DNA of 64,000 nt, taken from NCBI GenBank assembly GCA_028274465.1, contig CM051455.1:91086365-91150364 (forward strand). The letters are read 5' to 3'. This stretch comes from Plantago ovata (taxonomy: Eukaryota; Streptophyta; Magnoliopsida; Lamiales; Plantaginaceae). Of this stretch, positions 56,617 through 64,000 are shown piece after piece. Within the stretch, counting starts at the first letter, position 1; every line of letters begins with the position of its first letter. The position numbers and the translations under genes were made by a program. The notes beneath the pieces were generated by a model. The model saw nothing but the letters and a program-made list of their open reading frames with translations, had not been told where the DNA came from and did no database searches.

Positions 56617-57882
56617 TGCAAAATTTTTTGAACTTTTTTATTGGGTAGATCAGCTAACTATGCCATTAATCGTATGCTTCATCTCTAATGAATTTGTTTG
56701 AGGTTTTTCTCGGTTGGCTTGTCACATTTATGTATTGCACTTATTTAAGATTGATAGTCTCGACATCACTTAGTGGTGTTTTCTCTACTGCGGTTCACGA
56801 AGGCCTTTATAATAGGATGATGCATGTTAGGGTCTTATGGTTGTTTCCCCGAGTAATTATGTACCCAAGAGGCAACAAGTCTTCACCATGCTTTGAGATT
56901 GCTAAATGCCTAGGAAGGAGGTAGTGTGAGGTTGTGTGATCCTTTGTTTGCAACCTATTCTTTCGAATATGTTTGGGGAGGAGGTTACACCATCATTAGA
57001 CTTGTTTTTCGTTTTTCAATTCCGTGTTGTGAGTTTATTTTTCCTTTATCGTAAATTTTGTACTCCAACCTATTCTTTCGAATAGGTTTGGGGAGGTCGT
57101 TTGTGAGTCATTTCGTTTCTTTTTCGTTGTGCTACTGCTGGCTAAAAAGAAATCAAAAAAAAAAAAGAAAAAGAAAAATTCCAGAAAAAAGAAAAAAACT
57201 GGAAAAGAAAAAAAGAAAAAAAAAAAAAGAAAAGACCCAAAAAAAAAAAGAGCAAAGAAGGGTCCAAAAAAGAAAGCCAAAAAGCAGTTTAGCAAAGTGT
57301 TGTGTCTCATTTTCCAATTCTTGTAATGTTCGTAATCGTGTTGTAATTTTTTGTCTTTTGTTTTTTAGTGTCATCTGTTCTAGACCACCCTTGTCCTGCC
57401 ATTCAGGAAGTGGTGAATAGCTTAAGACTTTGCTTGAGAGATGGGTAGAATATGGGAGTGTTACCTTTTATAGTGAACCCTCCTTCGTTTGATGAGAGCC
57501 AGTACTGGTTCAACCTCTTTGAGGAAAAGTCTTAGCTTGGTGAACAGCAGTAAGTCCTCAGTTTCATAGGCACGAGACAACCATTCGTATCTTAACATGT
57601 TTCATTACGTCGTCAATGACTAGGTCCAGGTAGAGAATGTTACGAGAGACTATCTTGTCTTAACATAAGCGCTTATGTGGATGTGTATGAGTCAATCGAG
57701 GCATTCTTCAACCTATATTCATGTTTTGATTTATATGGTTTTTGTTCATATGTTTTTTGATAGATTCGGTAGATTAGTTCATTTTATTTGGCATGAGACT
57801 CCATTTTGTGTGTTGCATTGTTTTTTGCATTAGAGTCTAGCTTAGTTGCTTGAGGACAAGCAAAGGTTCGGTTTGGGGAGTT

Positions 57883-59146
57883 TGATGAATGTGTATTTTA
57901 CACTTTCATTTGAGTTTTTTTCACCTATTTTAGCTATCCTCTATGTTAATTTAGCTATATTTTAGTGCATTTTATTAGAATAGTGTCACGTTTCCCTTTA
58001 GTTTTTATTTTACAGGTTTTGGTTGAAAAATGAGATTTTCCGGGCAATTATATTGAAGTAGACAAGGAATTGGTGTTCCAGAAGCCTATTTTGAGTATCT
58101 GAAAGATTTCGGATAGGATTTGAAGTCTAGGGGTTGAATCTGGAGGCTAGAAGGCCACTAGAAGTCAGAAACCGAGTCCGAAAAGGGGAAGAAATCCAAA
58201 AACGCATCGAAAACGCGTTCTGGGCCGAAAATTACTCCCGGGCGAATCACCCGGGATGTGGGGCGAATCGTCCCACACCGGGCGAATCGCCCGGTGTGTG
58301 GGGCCCTTCGCCCCACACAATTCGTAGCCTATATATAGTTTCTCAGTTTTTCTCCATTTTTCATATTTTTCCAGACCTTTTCTCTCACCTTTCTCTGTAG
58401 TTTTAGGTAGGAATTCCCCAGAGCCTGTTCTGGGGGTTCTTAGCTTAGGAGATACTTTTTCTTAGCAGTTTGGAGCATGTAAGATCGCAATTCTTCGGAG
58501 ATTGACAACCTTCGGTAACATTGTATCTTACAGTTTTTCTACTTATTTTTATATATCTTTCATCATGTTTTCATTCATTCGTGGTATGATTTCTGTTGAT
58601 TGCATGACAACTATGAGTAGCTAAACTTCTCGTTGGTGATAGTATGTGAATTCTTAGCGAAGGGTTAATAATTATGCTAATGGCTATATCGCGCATTATA
58701 CTCTGAGTTATTGCTTTATTTCTTTGATCTATCTAAATCTCTATCTTCGTAGTGTTGATTAATTATTGCACACAATTGGACAATTCATTGGTCTTTGACC
58801 TATCTAAATCTATATCTTCGTAGTGTTTGATAATTACAACTGGACAATTCATTGATCAAAGATCTCTATGCAAAACTGAGGAATTTATGCATGATTATTA
58901 ACCCGTTATGCTTTGAAGGACCATACTATCACCAATCTCCATTATCTGTTAAGAAAACCATTTGCTAAACCGTTTGCTGTTTTATATTCTCAAATTAGAT
59001 TAGATAAAGCTAGTTATAGTCCTTAGAGATCGACACTCGAGGTTATTCTGCTGCTACACTACGGTTTTCGTTGTAGTTGTGAATTGCCTTTGGCTAAATA
59101 ACAAATTTATTTGATTCGTTGGGACTCGACAATCCTACGTTCATCA
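57883..59146 (+). repeat. Duplicate of element B right LTR
   Basis: 1264 bp, TGATGAATG...TTCATCA, preceded by hairpin and PPT GGTTTGGGGAGTT. The palindrome array (about 58235-58318) has more units than in the first copy (10858-10900). TSD TTGCT 59147-59151. Confidence 0.93.
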
Positions 59147-59151
59147 TTGCT

Positions 59152-59335
59152 GACACTAAGGAACCCAACAAGAGATCAAAGAAAATAAAAGCTGATGATG
59201 ATACTCAAACTGCAGCTGATCCTGTCCCCAAGAAAGCCAGAACAAAAACCTTCCCCAAGGAATAAAACGACGGCTAGGAAGTCAGTTCCGGTCGTTCACG
59301 AAATACAAGATGATGATACAACAGTTGTTTCTGAA
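59152..59335 (+). pseudogene. Accessory ORF, duplicate, middle segment
   Basis: Matches 11734-11917 including the frame change. It has one additional in-frame TAA (about 59262-59264) where the first copy reads GAA. Confidence 0.6.
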
Positions 59336-60595
59336 TGATGACAGTGTTTTTTACACTATCATTCAAGTATTTTTTCACCAATCTAGCTATCCTCTTGCAT
59401 GCATTTTAGTGCATTTTGTTAGAATAGTGTCACGTTTCCATTTCTTTTGTTCATTTCAGATTTTAGGTGGAAATCGCGTTTTTGGATGTAATTCATGGCG
59501 AAACGATGATGTTTCGGTGCAACGAGATCACCCGTGGTGTGTCAAGGAGTGCCGAGACGAGTTTCAAGGCCAAGAGATCAAGTTCGGAGCTCAAAACCGT
59601 GCAAGGGGCCGAATTCGAGGATCCAAAGGAGGAATTCCGCACGGGCCGCGTTCTGCCCGTGCGGGGCGCACCGCCGCGTACGGGGCGGTGCGCCGCGGAG
59701 CTTTCCGACAGCTCTATATATATATCCCAAAATCTGCGATTTTACATATCTCTTATGATAATTTTCCAGACATAAACCCTAGAGCTGGTTCTGGGGATAT
59801 TTTCTCTTAGATTCTTTGTAACTTGGCGATTTTTGAGCTAGAGGAGAGATTTTGACACCGTTTAATCTCACCTTGCTAGATCTTTGTGAGTTTTAGCCAT
59901 TCACCGGAGATTGACAACCTTTGGTGGTAACCTTGTATCTCACAATTCTGCTATTTATCTTCCAATTAAACATGTTTTCTTTCATTATTGCTTCAATTAT
60001 GATTGTTTATCGTGTTATTGATATGAGTAGCTAGGCATCTAGTTGGTGATAGTATGTGAATTCGTAGCTAGGTTTCGTATTATGCATGATTGAGTTTCTG
60101 AATCTTTTACTTGTTTAATTATCTTAATCCGATTCTTTGATCTCACTAAGCCATAAATCTTCGTAGAAAGGTGTTAGAAACATCAGAACAATTCAAGATC
60201 ATCGATTCAATTATATATAATTTGCAAGTACTTCTTGAACTAAGTATTAGTATAGATAGGAAGCTTTCAAAATACACGTCTGCAAACCTGTCTTTGGTGT
60301 TTGTATATCGAATTACTTTTAAGACAGTACGCGTTGCACTTTCATGCATGATTAGAACTTGATGCTTAGAACGAGCATACTATCACCAGCTTTCTCCATA
60401 TCTTGTTAAGTAGAGTTAATATAAATTTGTTTTCTGAAATTATATAGAGTTATTTAGTTAAAGCTAGTTTAGTCCCTAGAGATCGACACTCGAGGTCATC
60501 TTACCTCTGCACTACGTGTTTTGTGTAGTTGTGAGTTGCCCTTTGGCTTAAAACAAATTTATTTGATTGTTCGAGTCTGACAATCTCGTTCATCA
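59336..60595 (+). mobile_element. Duplicate of solo LTR C
   Basis: 1260 bp, TGATGACAG...TTCATCA, TSD CTGAA (59331-59335 and 60596-60600), the same position in the frame as at 11918-13176. Confidence 0.93.
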
Positions 60596-60600
60596 CTGAA

Positions 60601-63600
60601 AAGCAAACCACTCTAGTAGTTAATGTAGAAGCACCTGTTGAAACTTCTACAAATCCAATCAATTTGGATATATCTACTGAAGAAAGACCACAAGGCAGTG
60701 GAAATGAAATTCCTTCCTTAGAAAGAATTGGCGATGTCTACATTGTAGATAATCTTGAGGATACAACACTTGAGCCAGCAAGTGATATTGCTGCAGACCT
60801 AAGAAAGGATGCACTTGCTGAAGTTGTTGCTAACAAAGAAACATGTGAAAAAGAAACAGTTGCTGAGACAGCAACTAGTCAAAGAAAAGAAGTTGTTGAA
60901 ACAACAACTAGTGAAGAACTAGTTGCTGAGACTGCAACTTCTCAAAATCCAGAGTTTGCTGAAACTCACCATGAAGCATCATTCGACGACGCATCTCATG
61001 ATGCTGAGAATGCAAAACCTAGTTCACCGGTTCAAGAAACTAATTCAATAGAAAAGATCCAACTGGTATTTACTGATCTAAGCCAGCAAATGGATATGGA
61101 GATTGATGATAATTCCAACAAGTCAGTAGATCTTTTCATGACCAGTAGTGAACTAAGAGGTCTAGATGTTTCTACTCAACCTGTCCACTCAGTGACAAGG
61201 GAGACTGCTGATAATACACAACTTTCTCATTTAGAGCAACAAAAGAAGTCTGCTGAAGATTTGGTCCCAGATAATGAAGAAGCAAACAATGTTGAAAGGA
61301 TTGAGTCACCACCTGTCATTCTTCAGCAGGTAGTTAACTCAAAAATAGGCAAAACTTCTTTATCTGATACTTTATCATTAGCTAATACTATTATTTCTTT
61401 ACAAATTTCTCAAGATACAAGACAGAAGATTGTTGAAACTTCTACACCAGAATCTACAACTCCTGCTCAGCAGGTAGATGCAAATTTTTGTATACTAAGT
61501 TCAAAAACTTAGTACTTGTATCTAACAAGGTGTTATTTCAGGATGAACAAAACAAGGAAGCTACTACAACTCCTATTGAATTGGAAGTAGTTTCTGCCCA
61601 ACCAAGTGTGCAACATGAGCTTGTTGAGAACCAGCAGGTATTGCATGATACAGTTTTAGACTCTCAAACTACATTCCAAAACATTCCTAAAACTAACATT
61701 GGTTTTATTCCGGCTCAAAAGGAGATAAAAGAAGCAGTTCTCATCACAGAAGTCCATGAAGTTAGTTCATATGAACTCTACTCAAACTTCAAAAGAAATA
61801 CTTTGACCAGAGTTGCTAAGTCTGTCAGCAACTGGCAAAGATACAGAAGAATGGACTTCTCAGATCTTCACATCCATCTGTCCAATGAAAAGAAGAGAAA
61901 CTCTCTCATCAAGCTTGAGACTTTCATTCACTCTATCATTCCTGAAGAGTTATCATATTCTCAGCAAATGAATGCTAATCTAGTTGTCACAATCAGAGAG
62001 AATATGAAAGCTAAGCTCAAGAGTGCCTCTCCAGCTGAACAAGTTGTGATTCTCAAAGGCTCCTTTGTGCCAGTGGTAGTTGATCCCCACAAAATCAATG
62101 AGGAAGAAGAGGTAACAAGTCAAGCTATGTACAAACATCTTGAGTTGGTTATTCTAACTGATGATGGTGAAGAAGATGAGGATGAGAATGTCCGAGAAGA
62201 CTAGTGATGATGAATAAAAAGATTCAAAGGACATTAAGAACGAAGATGATGACAATCAAGGTCTTGGTCCGGATGCTGGTGGAGAAAAATCGACAGTTGC
62301 TGATAAAGAAGATCAAGCACATGCTGAAGAAGTTGAGCAACCTCCCAACAAGCAACATGAATCTGCTACAACTGCGGCTGACCAATCCACTCCAGCAACT
62401 GAACAAGTTGTTGAGACTGAGGAAGAATATGCCAGAAAGCAGGCTGAAATGCCTAAAGGAAAAGACAAGCTTTCTGATGCCGAGAACATTTTGCTTGAAG
62501 CTCAGGTCACTGATCTAAACCAAGAGAAAGATGAAATCTTCGATGAAGATTATCAAAGAGCAATGGCAAATAGTCTACAGATCAATGTGTCTAGAACACA
62601 ACATTTAGATATTGCTCAATCTTCAGGAGTAAAACATTTGGAAGAATCCTCCCTTCCACCTACTACTGGTGAAACTCCAGTTGTTGAGTCTCAAGGGTTG
62701 CTCTCAGCAACCAATCAACTAAAAGAATCTGAGGCAAAAGACATTGGAGTCAAGGTTGCTCGCCTCGATGAACCTAATGAGGAAGAAGACTTATCAGATT
62801 TCTAAGCACATGAGGAAGAAAAAGAAAAAGCGGTAGAAATTCCTCCAGCATCCATCAATTCTGATGAAGGAGATGATGAAAGAAGTCGGTTGCTGAGAAA
62901 TGATGACCACTTTGCCACTGAGCTAAAAGCTCACTCACTTACTCCCTCTATAGTGTCTTTCCCAAACGCTGAGGAATTCACACCAAGAATAAAGGCACTA
63001 ATGGTTGTTCATAAAGCATGCCAAGAAGAAGATGATGCACTGCTTGCTCAAAGTCCGCTCAATATTGAAAAGATACTGACTACTATGCCGAAACGCACTA
63101 CTACTGTCACTATAGCTCAGAAAGACATAAGTCTACATCACAAGAGCTATGAAGATGATGTCAGTAAAGCACTCAAGCTTGCCAAAAGTGCATTAACGAA
63201 GGCCCAGGAAATTATGGAAGAAAAAGTCAACAATGAGCAAAGACATGAGGAGAATCTGGCTTTTATCAAAGAAGAACTGTCTAAGCTTACAACTGATCAG
63301 CAAGACATGATTCTTAAGTACGACAACCTTCATACTCTTGCTGAAAATTGCAACGAGTTTATCTGTGCTCATATCAAACCGATGTTGCAATCCATGTCTA
63401 AGGGGGAAGATACACAGAAAAAGATGTCAAAAGACAAATCTTCTATTACTACCTCTTCTACTCTACTGAAACTGCCTGGACCGCCACCTAGAGAACCTCT
63501 TGCTGACATAGAGCAAAGTTCTAAGAGAAAAGCTGAAATAGATTCTGAAAGAAGTTCAACAAATCCAAAAAGGAGAAGAACTGTTGCTGATACTTTAGAA

Positions 63601-64000
63601 AACCGTCAACCTGATAGTCATCAAGGAAATAATGATGATGACGATGATGATGAAATAACTATTGCTCAGGTTATCAAAGCGAAACCCATCAATGCCATGA
63701 CTCAATCTGGCAACACAAAATTGATATCCTCTGGTTCTTCAGCAAAGCACAAAGATAGTAATTCCAAGCAAAGAGGAAGGCAAAGAAGGGCCACTGAACA
63801 AGAGGCAAACAGAAGAAAAGCTCGGGAAGCTGTTGGCTTGGGTGTACAATACACGAAAACAAGCAACAAAGACACTACCAAAAGTGTAATCAGAAAATCA
63901 CAAGGCTTTTTTATTCTAAAGCTTGAAGATCTCCTTTGAAATGATCACTTCTCAAGACTAGTCCTTGAACAAATGGATAAATGGAATGTGATTAAGGTTC
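60601..64000 (+). pseudogene. Accessory ORF, duplicate, main segment (runs off window)
   Basis: Same organisation as 13182-16578: acidic repeat part, conserved intron (about 61474-61541), NFKRNTLTRVAKSVSNWQRY region, coiled coil and poly-Asp/basic linker. It shares the frame change near 62204 and the TAA near 62803-62805. The TAG of the first copy at 15699 reads CAG here, so the frame 62890-63939 stays open for 349 aa. It then meets a private TGA at about 63937-63939. Confidence 0.6.

Larger units (their letters stand above)
56617..64000 (+). repeat. Segmental duplicate of 9236-16578
   Basis: Collinear with 9236-16578 to the end of the window. It includes the element B 3' UTR and right LTR, TSD TTGCT, part of the accessory frame, solo LTR C with TSD CTGAA, and the rest of the accessory frame. 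Identity is about 98% by eye in coding parts. The 41-bp length difference comes mainly from the palindrome array in the LTR. Left junction is at TGCAAAA (56617 and 9236). The right end is outside the window. Confidence 0.95.

Noticed and set aside
56617..64000. An independent second copia element with its own B and C insertions
   Set aside because: Identical insertion points and TSDs in both copies require duplication of an already nested locus.

Overview
This is nuclear DNA of a flowering plant, almost certainly a eudicot. The signs are a dense nest of LTR retrotransposons, AT-rich sequence, GT-AG introns, and plant-type lineages (SIRE/Maximus-like copia, Athila-like and Tekay-like Ty3/gypsy, a Cassandra TRIM). 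The species cannot be named from the sequence. No ordinary housekeeping gene, tRNA or rRNA gene was found. Nearly every base belongs to a mobile element or to genes that mobile elements have broken.

Layout. Bases 1-40780 are the 3' part of a SIRE/Maximus-like Ty1/copia element (element A, + strand): decayed pol (95-4730), a spacer with small palindromes, then a very long accessory reading frame (5713-17051), a polypurine tract and a 3' LTR (39265-40780). Four later insertions split element A, each with a 5-bp target duplication. They are an inverted Athila-type solo LTR (2803-4093, TTTAA), a deleted Athila-type element B (6748-11728, TTGCT), a solo LTR C (11918-13176, CTGAA), and a Tekay-like chromovirus D (17140-39048, - strand, GCTTT). 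Element D was then hit in its right-hand LTR by an Athila-like element E (25996-37125, - strand, CTACC). Element E was hit in gag by a Cassandra TRIM (34295-35089, AGTAA) whose LTRs carry 5S-rRNA-like sequence. The nesting is therefore A > D > E > Cassandra, and each junction can be read to the base.

Bases 40781-56616 hold a multi-exon plant gene G. It has a TATA box, a leader intron and coding exons, and resembles the 'putative gypsy-type transposon' (Transposase_28) proteins. A complete 9456-bp Athila-like element F (44354-53809, TSD GGGAC) has broken it, and it also carries a frameshift and a stop codon. Bases 56617-64000 are a second copy, about 98% identical by eye, of 9236-16578. It contains the 3' half of B, solo LTR C and the accessory frame of A, with the same TSDs, so it is a segmental duplication and not an independent set of insertions.

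How the parts relate. B, C, E and F are related Athila-type elements: ends TGATGA...TCATCA, tRNA-Asp primer site where one is kept, and shared hairpins in U5 and the 3' UTR. The most unusual material is non-coding or accessory: the long A reading frame with its own TATA box and a 68-nt intron; GC-rich palindrome arrays repeated in LTRs, 3' UTR and even gag of E; conserved 3'-UTR hairpins; tRNA-like pol III boxes inside the D LTRs; and an extra ORF before gag in D. All functional statements are inferred from sequence motifs; no database search was possible.
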